This document shows, piece after piece, positions 1 to 9,532 of a stretch of DNA of 64,000 nt. A program made the position numbers and the translations under genes. The stretch lies in NCBI RefSeq assembly GCF_002277895.1, contig NZ_CP023000.1, forward strand, positions 1,364,001 to 1,428,000. The letters run 5' to 3'. Origin of the DNA: Rhizobium sp. 11515TR. Lineage in GTDB: Bacteria; Pseudomonadota; Alphaproteobacteria; Rhizobiales; Rhizobiaceae. Under the pieces are notes generated by a model. That model was not told where the DNA came from and made no database searches. It was given only the letters and a program-made list of their open reading frames with translations. The first letter of the stretch is position 1; the number at the start of each line of letters is the position of its first letter.

Positions 1-21
1 TCGGGTCAATCACAGGAATTG

Positions 22-1350
22 TTACCGCCGCAGCTGGTTGATTTTAGCGGACTGAGCAGCATCCGAAGCACTTCCCAGTCTGCTGTGGCTCGTCGGCCTT
101 CGAGGTATTTCGAGCGTAATGGTAAGGCCGCTGGCAGCGGGCAGTGACGCAAACACGCGACCGCCATGGCGCTCGATCGCCTGCCGGGCAATTGCAAGAC
201 CAAGACCGTATCCGTCTCCGGTCACGGCGTCGTTGCCGCGTGAAAAGGGCTGAAAGATGCGCTCCAGCTCGTCTCGCCTGACGCCCGGCCCCTGATCGGC
301 GACGCGAACAGTGAGGACGCCGTCCTTTATCTCGCAAAGTACGGCTACGTGTGAGCGGGTATCCGTATATTTGACCGCGTTTCGCACGACATTTTCCAGC
401 GCCCTGTAGATCAATTCCCCCTCGACTTCAGCCGGGAATGCGCCGCCGATGCTGGTGGTGATCGAAACATCGCGAGTCTGGGCCTCGAACGTCGCATCGG
501 CCAGGATTTCGTTCAGGAGTTCGATGACATCGAGGGATTGGGTTTTCAACGGCATGCTTGAGGTGGCGGTCAGCCGGGCAAGTGTCAGGATTTCACCCAC
601 CAGCACATCAAGGCGCTCGACCTCCCGGTCCATACGGTCCAGCATGGCATCGAGTTTCGCGGGGTTCTGCCGCAGGACCCCTACGGCGGCCTGCAGGCGG
701 GACAATGGCGAGCGCAATTCGTGAGACACATCGTGAAACAGCTGCTGCTGTGCGTCCTGAAGCTCCTGCAATCGCGCGGCGCTGGCATCGAAGTCGTGTG
801 CGAGCGCCGTGACCTCGTCCGTTCGCCCCGCCATCTTGTCGCCGATGCGGAAGTCGAAGCGGCCATTTGCAAGCGCGCTCAGGCCGTTTCGCAGATGCAC
901 GACAGGGCGGATGAGATATCGGGCAAGCGCACCTGCCGCGATCGTGCTCGAAATCAGAATCGTGAGCCACGGCAATATGGGAGCAAGGTTTTCAAAGGTA
1001 AAACTCATCGGCGTCGCCGCGAAAATTCGGTAGCAACTCCCTTCCTTCAAGACCGATCGTGTATCCGTCGCGTTCTCCTGGGGGCATGTATTGGCGTTTG
1101 CGGTTGTCGATACGGAAAGGCCAACCGGTTGCGTTTTTTCGCTGGTGAACATGAAATGTCTGGCGGCCTCCTCGCCATCCTCGATCAGGATGTTCGCAGC
1201 AAGGTTGACGAGGAGCGCCCGCCTGTCCTGTTCCAGCTCGCGTGCGAAGGGGACCGCCTGGATGAGCTTGACTATAATTATGACGACGCCCACGGTTGCT
1301 GCGAGCGTCAGCCAGATGATCGTGAAGAACTTCCAGAAGAGTTTTGGCAT
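22..1350 (-). CDS. Sensor histidine kinase (CpxA/RstB-like)
   Basis: Inner-membrane histidine kinase of 442 residues. It shows TM1 at about 7-30, a periplasmic loop of about 90 residues with two cysteines (C89, C106), TM2 at about 123-146, a HAMP linker, a dimerisation helix with the phospho-acceptor His at about 210 (HDVSHELRSP), then N, G1 (DQGPGV) and G2 (GYGLGLAIA) ATP-binding boxes. The ATG at 1350 lies 2 bp after the response-regulator stop. Longer upstream readings overlap that gene and lack the expected hydrophobic N-terminus. The pair is transcribed away from the RND pump genes, which it probably controls; the envelope-stress role is inferred from family and context. Confidence 0.9.
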   Translation of the reverse strand: MPKLFWKFFTIIWLTLAATVGVVIIIVKLIQAVPFARELEQDRRALLVNLAANILIEDGEEAARHFMFTSEKTQPVGLSVSTTANANTCPQENATDTRSVLKEGSCYRIFAATPMSFTFENLAPILPWLTILISSTIAAGALARYLIRPVVHLRNGLSALANGRFDFRIGDKMAGRTDEVTALAHDFDASAARLQELQDAQQQLFHDVSHELRSPLSRLQAAVGVLRQNPAKLDAMLDRMDREVERLDVLVGEILTLARLTATSSMPLKTQSLDVIELLNEILADATFEAQTRDVSITTSIGGAFPAEVEGELIYRALENVVRNAVKYTDTRSHVAVLCEIKDGVLTVRVADQGPGVRRDELERIFQPFSRGNDAVTGDGYGLGLAIARQAIERHGGRVFASLPAASGLTITLEIPRRPTSHSRLGSASDAAQSAKINQLRR

Positions 1351-1352
1351 GG

Positions 1353-2036
1353 TCAATCCACAAGCAGCTGATAGCCCAAGCCTCGCACGGACTGGATCCA
1401 GGATTGCCCGTCCTCTCGCAGGCCGAGTTTCTGACGAACGCTGCTGATATGAACATCGATGCGGCGATCGAAGGGCGTAAGCGGCTTTCCGAACGCCTGC
1501 TTGGAAATGTCCTGCTTTGACACCAGCTGGCCGGCGTTGCGAGCAAGGACTTCCAGCAGGCCGAACTCCGTGCCGGTCAGCTCCAGCGGCTCGCCGCGCC
1601 ATTCGGCGCTTCTTTTGCCCGGATGAATCACGAGCTGACCTGCTTTTACGGCGTCAATCGACGCACCTGCCGGTTGAAGCGTCCGCCGCAAGATCGCACG
1701 CAGCCTCGCCGCAAGTTCGCCCGGCGAGCACGGCTTCGGCACATAATCGTCGGCACCGAGGTTCAGACCGGATATCCTGTCGATGTCATCGCCTCTTGCC
1801 GTCAGCATCAGCACGGGGATCTGGCTGAGCTTGCGGATACGCTGCAGAACCTCGATCCCGTTCATCCGGGGCATCATGATATCGAGGACGATGATGTCGA
1901 CCGTACTTGCGGCGGCGGCCGCAATGGCCGCACGCCCATCCGTGTCGGTTGCGACATCATATCCTTCCTCGGTGAGATATTCCTGCAAAAGCATCGTTAG
2001 CTCGACATCATCGTCGATGAGAAGAACCTTGCTCAT
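1353..2036 (-). CDS. OmpR/CpxR-family response regulator
   Basis: DNA-binding response regulator of 227 residues. The receiver domain has the acidic cluster D8-D10, phospho-acceptor D52 (VLDIMMP) and the conserved Lys in VPKPCSP. A C-terminal winged helix (about 130-225) ends in the GYQL motif typical of OmpR/PhoB members. It is the first gene of a two-gene operon with the kinase 2 bp downstream. Three AC-TT-A/G-AC direct repeats at 2107-2135, in the divergent promoter region, are candidate binding sites, which suggests control of itself and of the efflux genes. Confidence 0.92.
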   Translation of the reverse strand: MSKVLLIDDDVELTMLLQEYLTEEGYDVATDTDGRAAIAAAAASTVDIIVLDIMMPRMNGIEVLQRIRKLSQIPVLMLTARGDDIDRISGLNLGADDYVPKPCSPGELAARLRAILRRTLQPAGASIDAVKAGQLVIHPGKRSAEWRGEPLELTGTEFGLLEVLARNAGQLVSKQDISKQAFGKPLTPFDRRIDVHISSVRQKLGLREDGQSWIQSVRGLGYQLLVD

Positions 2037-2106
2037 TCACCCTGTCCATCATTCATATCGGCAACGCATACAGTATAAAGGCGGTGCTCAGGCCAAGTTT
2101 TACATA

Positions 2107-2135
2107 ACTTAACACCCACTTGACCGCACTTAACA
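2107..2135. promoter_or_regulatory. Tandem direct repeats, probable response-regulator boxes
   Basis: Three related octamers, ACTTAACA (2107), ACTTGACC (2118) and ACTTAACA (2128), repeat every 10-11 bp between the divergent response-regulator and efflux-adaptor genes. Same-face tandem repeats of about one helical turn are how OmpR-family regulators usually bind. That the neighbouring regulator binds here is inference. Confidence 0.5.
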
Positions 2136-2225
2136 TTCATTCGGCTACTGATTGACGCCGATGAGCTCTGATCGATTGCTCGATCGGAACAGCTCGCGCT
2201 CCTGTCAGGAATCGCAAGGAATGCA

Positions 2226-3308
2226 TTGTTGAAAAAGCCGTCCGTAAGATTCGCAGCCGTGTTCGTCGCGGCTACGCTTCTCCTTTCCCTTCCCTTCCGA
2301 AATGCCGCGGCGGAACAGGCCGCAGCGCCCGCTCTGACCGTTTCCCTCGCCGCGCCAGAGCTGCGGAGCTGGCCTGAAACCGTCCCGGCGAGCGGCTGGC
2401 TGAAATCATGGCAGGACGCAATCATAGCCTCGGAAACGAGTGGCCTGCGCATCACGGACGTTCTGGTCGACGTCGGATCCGTTGTGAAGAAGGGACAGAC
2501 GTTGGCGCGGCTATCGCAGGACAGTGTTCTGGCCGAGCTTCGCAAACAGGAAGCTGCTGTGGCGACGGCCAAGGCTAGTCTTGCCAAAGCCACGGCCAAT
2601 GCGGATCGGGCGCGGCAACTTCGCACCTCCGGTGCCTTGTCGGCCGAGAAGATCACCGAATATTTCGCTGACGAGCAGACCGCAACCGCAAGCCTTGCAT
2701 CCGAAGAAGCGGCGCTCGACAGCGAAAAGATCAAGCTTGGACAAACGACGATCACCGCCGTGGACGATGGCTTGATAACCTCGCGTTCAGCCGATCTCGG
2801 TGCGGTCGTCTCCACCGGCACCGAGTTGTTTCGCATGGTTCGCCAGCAGCGTGTCGAATGGCAGGCGGAAGTGTCGGCACGCTACCTTCCGAGCATTTCG
2901 GAGGGCTTGAAGGCCATCATCAACGGCCCTGAAGGCCGTCGGATCGAGGGCAGGGTACGGCTGGTCGGGCCGTCGGTGAGCACAGATACCAGCCGCGCAA
3001 TCATCTATGTGGCGCTGCCCACAGATATGCAGCCGCGGATCGGGTTCTACGTCACTGGTAGCATAGAGCTGCGGATGACGCCGGCCGTGACTGTTCCCGA
3101 AACGGCGATCGTTTTCCGTGACGGGCTCAGTTACGTTTTCACGGCCGGCGACGACAGCCGGGTGCGACGGGTGCGGGTGGAAACAGGTCGGCGCAACAAT
3201 GGCGAGGTCGAGATCGTGTCCGGCCTGGACCGGTCTGCAAAGGTCGTAACGTCGGGCGGTGCATTCCTGTCGGATAATGATCTTGTCAAGATTGCGGAGA
3301 CGAACTGA
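2226..3308 (+). CDS. RND efflux periplasmic adaptor (membrane fusion protein)
   Basis: Adaptor of 360 residues linking an inner-membrane RND pump to an outer-membrane channel. It begins at a TTG codon with AAGGA six bases upstream, giving a Sec signal (basic start, hydrophobic 10-25, cleavage near NAAA-EQ). A lipoyl/barrel-sandwich segment (SGLRITDVLVDVGSVVKKGQ) flanks an alpha-hairpin rich in Ala, Lys and Glu (about 95-150), followed by beta-barrel domains. The stop overlaps the pump start by one base (TGATG), so the two are translationally coupled. No outer-membrane partner gene lies nearby. Confidence 0.9.
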   Translation: MLKKPSVRFAAVFVAATLLLSLPFRNAAAEQAAAPALTVSLAAPELRSWPETVPASGWLKSWQDAIIASETSGLRITDVLVDVGSVVKKGQTLARLSQDSVLAELRKQEAAVATAKASLAKATANADRARQLRTSGALSAEKITEYFADEQTATASLASEEAALDSEKIKLGQTTITAVDDGLITSRSADLGAVVSTGTELFRMVRQQRVEWQAEVSARYLPSISEGLKAIINGPEGRRIEGRVRLVGPSVSTDTSRAIIYVALPTDMQPRIGFYVTGSIELRMTPAVTVPETAIVFRDGLSYVFTAGDDSRVRRVRVETGRRNNGEVEIVSGLDRSAKVVTSGGAFLSDNDLVKIAETN

Positions 3309-6300
3309 TGAATTTCTCAGCATGGTCTATTCGCAATCCCGTGCCGGCGATTTTGCTGTTCGTGATGCTTGGCTTCGGTGGGCTCTGGGCATTCAAGCAG
3401 CTGGCGATCCAGAACTTCCCGGACATGGACCTTCCGACCATAAATATCTCCGCTACGCTCGATGGTGCTGCACCGACGCAGCTCGAGACGGAAGTCGCCC
3501 GCACCATCGAGGACAGTCTTGCCACGTTGAGCTATCTCGATCACATCACGACGACGATCACCGACGGCACCGTATCGATCAAGGTCTCCTTCAAACTGGA
3601 CAAGGACAGCGAAGCGGCTCTCAACGAGGTCCGCAATGCCGTCGATAGCGTCAAAGCCGACTTGCCGGCGCAAATGGAGACGCCGAGTGTTACAAAGAGT
3701 ACTGTCCAAAGCGCCGCGCTCGTCACCTATGCGATCCGCTCGACCAATCTTAACGAGACCGAGTTGTCCTGGTTCATCGACAACGATCTGACCAAGGCGC
3801 TGCTGTCGGTACCGGGGGTCGGGCAGGTCAACCGTATTGGCGGCATCGATCGTGAAGTTCATGTGGATCTCGATCCTTCGACCATGGCATCGCTCGGGGT
3901 TACCGCGGCGACCGTGTCGTCGCAGCTCAAGGCCGTGCAGGCCGATACGTCGGGCGGTCTTGGCGAAATCGGGGAAGCGCGGCAGACTCTGCGCACGCTT
4001 GGAAACCTGCCGTCCGTCGAAGCGCTGAGGGCGCTTAGGATCCCGTTGGCAAACGGGCAAGCCGTGCGTCTCGATGATATCGCATCGGTCAGGGACAGTT
4101 TTGCGTCTCGAACGTCGATGGCCTATCTCGATGGCAAACCGATCGTGGCGGTCGAGATCAAGCGCTCGAAAGGCTTTTCAGATAGCGGGGTCGCGGCAGC
4201 TGTTGATGTGGCGATAAAGAAATTCACCGCAGCTCATCCCAATGTGCAAATCGATCAGGCCTATAGCACGATCGGACCGATCATCGAGAATTACCATGGC
4301 TCGATGCACATGCTCTACGAGGGCGCCATCCTCGCGATCGTCGTTGTCTGGATTTTCCTTCGGGACTGGCGTGCGACAATTCTGTCGGCGGTGGCGCTGC
4401 CTTTGTCGGTGATCCCGACATTTCTCGCCATGTATTTTGCCGGTTTCAGCCTCAACATCATCACGTTGCTTGCCCTATCGTTGGTGGTCGGCATCCTCGT
4501 GGACGACGCCATCGTCGAAATCGAAAACATTGCCCGCCATCTGCAAATGGGCAAGCGACCGATTGATGCCGCGATGGAGGCCGCCAATGAAATTGGCTTA
4601 GCCGTCATCGCAACCACCTTTACGCTCGTTGCGGTCTTCCTGCCGACGGCGTTCATGGGCGGCATTCCGGGGCTTCTGTTCCGGCAGTTCGGGATTACCG
4701 CTGCGGTCGCGGTCCTTGCCTCTCTTGTCGTTGCTCGCCTGCTGACACCTATGATGGCGGCCTATTTCATGAAGGCCTCTCCATCCGAGGAGAAGGACGG
4801 CCGCATCATGCGCACCTATATGAGGATCGCGAAGGCTGCCCTGAATTACAGAAAGACCACGGTTGCGATAACAGTTGTCATCGTCGGACTTTCGCTTTCC
4901 ACCATTCCGTTCCTGAAGTCCGGTTTCCTGCCTGCTTCGGATGACGCTCGCACGCAGATCACGCTGACGATGCAACCCGGTTCCACCATCCAGCAGACCG
5001 CTGCAATGACGCGCAGGGCCGCCGATATTGTTGGCGAGCTGCCTGATGTCACGCATGTCTTCTCTTCGGTTGGTTCTTCATCTTCCGGTGGCGGGATCGA
5101 TAGCAGTTCCACGAGTGACGTCGCCTCCTCAACGATCGTGGTGGTCCTGACGCCGATCTCCCAGCGGGATCGAAAGCAGTCGGAAATCGAGAACAATATC
5201 CGGCAGGCACTGTCGGCCCTTCCGGGAGTGCGTGTGGAGGTCGGCAGTGGCGGTAATGGCACCAAGCTCGAAATCACTCTTGCCGGTGACGACGCCGGTG
5301 TGCTCGACAGCGCGGGCGCGGCGCTCGAGGAACAGCTTCGCACGCTCCGGGGGATCGGTGCGGTTACATCGACGGCGGCCAGACAAGCACCTGAAATCCA
5401 GCTTATGCCCGATTTTGCGCGTGCCGCTGCGCTCGGCATAACGTCCAACGCGATCGCCAGCGCCGTGCGCGTGGCGACGAACGGCGAGTATTCCTCGGAT
5501 CTGCCGAAGCTCACCTTGCCGCAGCGTCAGATCCCGATCGTCGTGCGCTTTTCCCGGGAAACGCGCACCAATCTCGACGATATCAAGAATATGCGCGTGG
5601 TGGGGACGAATGGCAGCGTCGATCTCGGATCGATAGCCGACATCCGCATCGGTGGCAGTCCCTCGGAGATCGACCGGATCGACCGCATGCGCAATGTCAC
5701 GATTTCCGTCGAGCTCAACGGCCGCATTCTCGGCGACGTCAACCGCGAGGCGCAGGCATTGCCGGCGCTCAAGCACCTGCCGCAGGGCGTCACGCTGGTG
5801 GAGCAGGGGGAGCTGCAACGCAGCTCGGAGCTGTTTCAGAGTTTCGGCCTTGCCATGGCAATCGGCATCTTCTGCATCTATGCCGTCCTCGTCCTGTTGT
5901 TCCATGATTTCCTGCAGCCGCTCACGCTTCTGATGGCTCTGCCGCTCTCGCTTGGAGGTGCGCTGTTGCCACTGGTGCTGACGGGAACCAGTTTCTCGAT
6001 GGCGGCCGTCATCGGGCTGCTAATGCTGATGGGTGTGGTGACGAAGAATTCCATCCTTCTGATCGAATACGCGATCATGTCCCGACGGCAAGGCATGTCC
6101 AGGTTCGACGCGCTTATCGATGCATGTCACAAGCGTGCGCGGCCGATCGTCATGACCACCATTGCCATGGCGTCGGGCATGCTTCCCGTCGCCCTCAGCC
6201 TGACGGGCGGCGATTCAAGCTTCCGTCAGCCGATGGCGATCGTCGTGATCGGCGGCGTGACAATGTCGACGCTGCTCAGCCTCATCGTTATTCCCGTCAT

Positions 6301-6457
6301 TTTCACCTTCGTCGATGACCTGGAAACAGTCCTTAAGCGGCTCCTGCGTCGGATCGGCCTATCCCCCGAAAGTGCCACAGAAGCTCCTGCTCCCGTGGAC
6401 CGCGGAGCCGTTGCATTCCGGCCTGATCATGCACGGCGAGGACATGGTCATGGTTGA
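3308..6457 (+). CDS. RND-family efflux transporter permease
   Basis: Proton-driven inner-membrane pump of 1049 residues, the usual RND length. The N-terminal helix is followed by the first large periplasmic loop, a TM block with the paired proton-relay aspartates D399-D400 (VGILVDDAIVEIEN), a second periplasmic loop, and a second TM block with MGVVTKNSILLIEYA. A short His/Arg-rich tail closes the protein. It is close to the MMPL/HAE-1 group exporting drugs or toxic organics. It is coupled to the adaptor, and the substrate cannot be told from sequence. Confidence 0.93.
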   Translation: MNFSAWSIRNPVPAILLFVMLGFGGLWAFKQLAIQNFPDMDLPTINISATLDGAAPTQLETEVARTIEDSLATLSYLDHITTTITDGTVSIKVSFKLDKDSEAALNEVRNAVDSVKADLPAQMETPSVTKSTVQSAALVTYAIRSTNLNETELSWFIDNDLTKALLSVPGVGQVNRIGGIDREVHVDLDPSTMASLGVTAATVSSQLKAVQADTSGGLGEIGEARQTLRTLGNLPSVEALRALRIPLANGQAVRLDDIASVRDSFASRTSMAYLDGKPIVAVEIKRSKGFSDSGVAAAVDVAIKKFTAAHPNVQIDQAYSTIGPIIENYHGSMHMLYEGAILAIVVVWIFLRDWRATILSAVALPLSVIPTFLAMYFAGFSLNIITLLALSLVVGILVDDAIVEIENIARHLQMGKRPIDAAMEAANEIGLAVIATTFTLVAVFLPTAFMGGIPGLLFRQFGITAAVAVLASLVVARLLTPMMAAYFMKASPSEEKDGRIMRTYMRIAKAALNYRKTTVAITVVIVGLSLSTIPFLKSGFLPASDDARTQITLTMQPGSTIQQTAAMTRRAADIVGELPDVTHVFSSVGSSSSGGGIDSSSTSDVASSTIVVVLTPISQRDRKQSEIENNIRQALSALPGVRVEVGSGGNGTKLEITLAGDDAGVLDSAGAALEEQLRTLRGIGAVTSTAARQAPEIQLMPDFARAAALGITSNAIASAVRVATNGEYSSDLPKLTLPQRQIPIVVRFSRETRTNLDDIKNMRVVGTNGSVDLGSIADIRIGGSPSEIDRIDRMRNVTISVELNGRILGDVNREAQALPALKHLPQGVTLVEQGELQRSSELFQSFGLAMAIGIFCIYAVLVLLFHDFLQPLTLLMALPLSLGGALLPLVLTGTSFSMAAVIGLLMLMGVVTKNSILLIEYAIMSRRQGMSRFDALIDACHKRARPIVMTTIAMASGMLPVALSLTGGDSSFRQPMAIVVIGGVTMSTLLSLIVIPVIFTFVDDLETVLKRLLRRIGLSPESATEAPAPVDRGAVAFRPDHARRGHGHG

Positions 6458-6566
6458 CCGTCGCTTTCGAAGAGGCGCGGCTTGAGCTGCGGTCTTCGGC
6501 AGTTCTCAGCGATCAAGCGTTGAGCGTCGGCAATGACCTCGACCGGATTGGCGATGGAGGAAATTC

Positions 6567-7316
6567 ATGAGTTTAACGATCGTCCCCGATATCTTGGTCG
6601 TTGATAACGATGACAAGATTCGCCACCTTCTGAGCGAACATCTTGGCGACCAAGGCTTCCGCGTCAGGACGGCAAGCAATCTTCATGGCTGCAGAGAGAT
6701 TCTTGCTCGGTGTCCTCCCGATCTCATAATTTTGGAGGTCATGCTGCCCGACGGATCGGGTCTCGATCTCTGCCGCGATTTGCAGAACCATCACAGTCGG
6801 GTTCCTGTCATCTTGTTGACAGTGCTGAAGGAGGACATCGATCGTATCCTCGGCCTCGAGATCGGCGCCGACGATTATCTCTGCAAGCCGTTCAATCCTC
6901 GTGAGTTGACGGCGCGCATCCGTGCCGTCTTGCGTCGCATGAATTTTAGAGCGCCACCCGCGCCTCAGGCGAACTGCTTTCGGTTTGCGGACATCATACT
7001 TGATCCGCAGCGTAGCCGGATAACGAGGAGCAATGGCGAGCCGATTGCGCTAACTGGAGCCGAATTTGATCTTCTCAGAACCTTTCTGGAGCGTCCCGGC
7101 CGGCTGCTATCGCGGGATCAACTGCTCGACCTGACACAGAGACGCGACCGCGATCCAGCCGACCGTTCGATCGACGTTCTCATCAGCCGGCTGCGTCGCA
7201 AGCTCGGCGAAACGGCTGACGAGCCGATATTCAGAACGATCCGCAACGGCGGTTATCAGCTGACGGTCGCGGTGACCACGGTCGAGCCAGATTTTGAACC
7301 TGAAGTTCTCATCTGA
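6567..7316 (+). CDS. Orphan OmpR-family regulator with Glu at the phospho-site
   Basis: Regulator of 249 residues with a receiver domain (acidic cluster D13, D15, D16; conserved Lys in LCKPFNP) and a C-terminal winged helix ending GGYQL. The codon at the phospho-acceptor position is GAG, giving E57 in LIILEVMLPDG where family members have Asp. Glu often mimics phospho-Asp, so this protein may be constitutively active. No kinase is next to it. A strong GGAGG site precedes the ATG. It may be co-transcribed with the efflux genes, 109 bp upstream. The identity is certain; the phospho-independence is inference. Confidence 0.9.
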   Translation: MSLTIVPDILVVDNDDKIRHLLSEHLGDQGFRVRTASNLHGCREILARCPPDLIILEVMLPDGSGLDLCRDLQNHHSRVPVILLTVLKEDIDRILGLEIGADDYLCKPFNPRELTARIRAVLRRMNFRAPPAPQANCFRFADIILDPQRSRITRSNGEPIALTGAEFDLLRTFLERPGRLLSRDQLLDLTQRRDRDPADRSIDVLISRLRRKLGETADEPIFRTIRNGGYQLTVAVTTVEPDFEPEVLI

Positions 7317-7359
7317 CACGCTTGCGATGCCGGCCACCATCATTGCCTTTCGTGTGACT

Positions 7360-8253
7360 TCAGCCTCTTTCGCGAAGGGCATCGATGACGACGGAGAATG
7401 CGCGCAGATTCTGTCTGCGGCTGGGATAATAGAGGTAGTAGCCGGCGAATTTCGGACACCAGTCGTCGAGGACAAGCTGAAGCCGCCCTGCCTCTAGGTG
7501 GTGCTCGACGTAGCTTTCCGGAACGTAGGCAATTCCGTGTCCGTCGAGAGCAGCCGATATCATCTCGCGATCGGTATTCAACGTGAGCTGGCCTTCGACC
7601 CTGATCCGGATCTCCTCTCCGTCCTTCTCGAACTCCCAGGCATAGAGACCGCCGATGCGGTCGAGGCGGCGGCGAATGCAGTTGTGACGCATCAGTTCCT
7701 GTGGGGTCAGCGGTGCTGATCGGGTTCTAAAATACTCTGGTGAGCCGACCGCCACCAGCCTCCAGTCGGGGCCGATGCGTACCGCGATCATGTCCTTCTC
7801 GAGGCTTTCGCCAAGTCTGACGCCGGCATCGAACCCGTCTTTGACGATGTTGCGGAAGCTGCCATCGACGCTGAGCTCAAGCTTGATATCAGGGTAATCG
7901 GCAAGGATGGACGACAATTTCGGCCACACGACACTTTCCATGGCGTGGTTAGAAAGCGTGATCCTGACGGTTCCTGCCGGCCGTTCCCGATAGACGGTCA
8001 ACGCTTCGATGTCCGCTTCGATCTCCGCGATCCGGGGCGACAGGGACTGTTGCAGCCGTTCGCCCGCCTCGGTCAATCCGACGCTTCTCGTCGTGCGCGT
8101 CAGCAGGCGCATGCCCAGACGTTCTTCAAGTTTCTTCACCGCATGACTAAGCGTCGATTGGGATGTGCCCAGCTTTGCGGCCGCCTTCGTGAAGCTCCGT
8201 TCCTCGGCGACGGCCAGGAACACCAGCAGTTCGTTGAAATTTTCCCGTGGCAT
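7360..8253 (-). CDS. LysR-family transcriptional regulator
   Basis: Regulator of 297 residues with an N-terminal helix-turn-helix (FTKAAAKLGTSQSTLSHAV) and a C-terminal periplasmic-binding-like effector domain containing DAGVRLGESLEKDM. It belongs to the common subgroup that controls adjacent oxidoreductase genes. It is divergent from the zinc alcohol dehydrogenase with 156 bp between start codons, so it most likely regulates that gene and perhaps the MFS gene beyond. The effector is unknown. Confidence 0.92.
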   Translation of the reverse strand: MPRENFNELLVFLAVAEERSFTKAAAKLGTSQSTLSHAVKKLEERLGMRLLTRTTRSVGLTEAGERLQQSLSPRIAEIEADIEALTVYRERPAGTVRITLSNHAMESVVWPKLSSILADYPDIKLELSVDGSFRNIVKDGFDAGVRLGESLEKDMIAVRIGPDWRLVAVGSPEYFRTRSAPLTPQELMRHNCIRRRLDRIGGLYAWEFEKDGEEIRIRVEGQLTLNTDREMISAALDGHGIAYVPESYVEHHLEAGRLQLVLDDWCPKFAGYYLYYPSRRQNLRAFSVVIDALRERG

Positions 8254-8282
8254 AACCTCGTCCTACCCCAAATTCGCGAGGT

Positions 8283-8292
8283 ATATTAATAT
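8283..8292. promoter_or_regulatory. Palindrome in LysR/dehydrogenase divergent promoter
   Basis: ATATTAATAT is a perfect 10-bp palindrome in the AT-rich stretch just upstream of the LysR start. It is a plausible part of an autoregulatory LysR site, but short AT-rich palindromes can occur by chance. Confidence 0.25.
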
Positions 8293-8409
8293 CAATTTTC
8301 GATAGGTTCATGCAAATTACCCTATCTAATCCGATTGATCGAGCAGTGCTATCTGATCTCCCGATCACGAAACAGGCAGGCGCAATGCGCGCCGACGGGA
8401 GACCATGCC

Positions 8410-9426
8410 ATGCTCGGAACAGTCCTTCATGCCCCCGGTGACATTCGTTGCGAGGAAGTCCCGGAGCCGAAGATCCTCAGGCCGACCGATGCTATCATCA
8501 AGCTCTCGGCGTCCTGTGTCTGCGGTTCCGATCTTTGGCCGTACCGCGGCATCCAGGCGGTGACAGGGCCACAGCGTATGGGGCACGAATATTGTGGGGT
8601 CGTCGTGGAGGTCGGCAGCGAGGTGAAGACGATCCGACCAGGCCAGTTCGTCGTCGGCTCGTTCTGCCTTTCGGACAACACATGCCCGCATTGCCGGTTC
8701 GGCTTTCAGTCGTCTTGCGAACATCGCGAGTTCATGTCCGCAGCTCAGGCACCTTATGCACGGATCGCGCTCGCCGAGGGAACCCTGGTTGCGACCGACA
8801 CCATGCCGTCGGATGACTTGATCCCGAGCCTTCTTGCGGCCTCCGATGTTTTGGGCACGGGTTGGTATGCGGCGGATGCTGCACGCGTTACCCCGGGATG
8901 CACGGCGGTCGTGGTCGGCGATGGCGCCGTCGGGCTCATGGGCGTGCTCTCCGCCAAACAGATGGGCGCAGAGCGCATCATTGCCATGAGCCGCCACAAG
9001 CAACGCCAGGAACTTGCCCTCGAATATGGTGCGACCGACATCGTCATCGAGCGCGGCGACGCGGGTGCGGCGAAGATCAAGGAACTGACAGGAGGGATAG
9101 GTGCCGATTCCGTTCTTGAATGCGTCGGTACGCAGGAATCCATGCTACAGGCGATCAACAGCGCCCGACCCGGTGGCTCGATCGGCTATGTCGGCGTTCC
9201 GCATGGTGTGGAACTCGACGGGCAGATGCTGTTCTTCCAGCAGAAGAACCTGCTCGGCGGCCCGGCCCCCGTACGTCGCTTCCTTCCCCATCTCATCGAT
9301 CTCATCATGACGCGTCAAATCAATCCCGGAAAGGTCTTCGATCTGGCGGTTCCGCTTGCCGATGTCGCGCATGGTTACAAGGCCATGGATGAGCGCCGGG
9401 CCATCAAGGCGCTGCTCAGAATGTGA
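8410..9426 (+). CDS. Zinc-dependent alcohol dehydrogenase family protein
   Basis: Medium-chain dehydrogenase of 338 residues. Catalytic zinc ligands are visible in CVCGSD and GHEYCG. The structural-zinc loop has three clear cysteines (TCPHCRFGFQSSC) rather than four. The Rossmann fold has VVGDGAVGLMGVL for NAD(P)H binding. The ATG at 8410 gives the normal family N-terminus (MLGTVLHAPGD). Expression is probably governed by the divergent LysR gene. The substrate is not evident; related enzymes act on threonine, polyols or aldehydes. Confidence 0.88.
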   Translation: MLGTVLHAPGDIRCEEVPEPKILRPTDAIIKLSASCVCGSDLWPYRGIQAVTGPQRMGHEYCGVVVEVGSEVKTIRPGQFVVGSFCLSDNTCPHCRFGFQSSCEHREFMSAAQAPYARIALAEGTLVATDTMPSDDLIPSLLAASDVLGTGWYAADAARVTPGCTAVVVGDGAVGLMGVLSAKQMGAERIIAMSRHKQRQELALEYGATDIVIERGDAGAAKIKELTGGIGADSVLECVGTQESMLQAINSARPGGSIGYVGVPHGVELDGQMLFFQQKNLLGGPAPVRRFLPHLIDLIMTRQINPGKVFDLAVPLADVAHGYKAMDERRAIKALLRM

Positions 9427-9436
9427 GGAGCAGGCC

Positions 9437-9499
9437 ATGAAGAAAAGGCAATTTATTGCGGTAACGAGCGCCTCCGCCATCATCGAAACTATCCGCTGA
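9437..9499 (+). other. 20-codon open frame with strong ribosome site
   Basis: An ATG preceded by GAGGAG at good spacing, 10 bases after the dehydrogenase stop, opens a 20-residue frame (MKKRQFIAVTSASAI...) ending in TGA before the MFS gene. It could be a leader peptide, a signal-peptide-like remnant of a deleted gene, or chance. No family is recognised. Confidence 0.25.
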
Positions 9500-9532
9500 A
9501 CAGCGCGTTTCGAGCAACTTTGGATAATTGTC

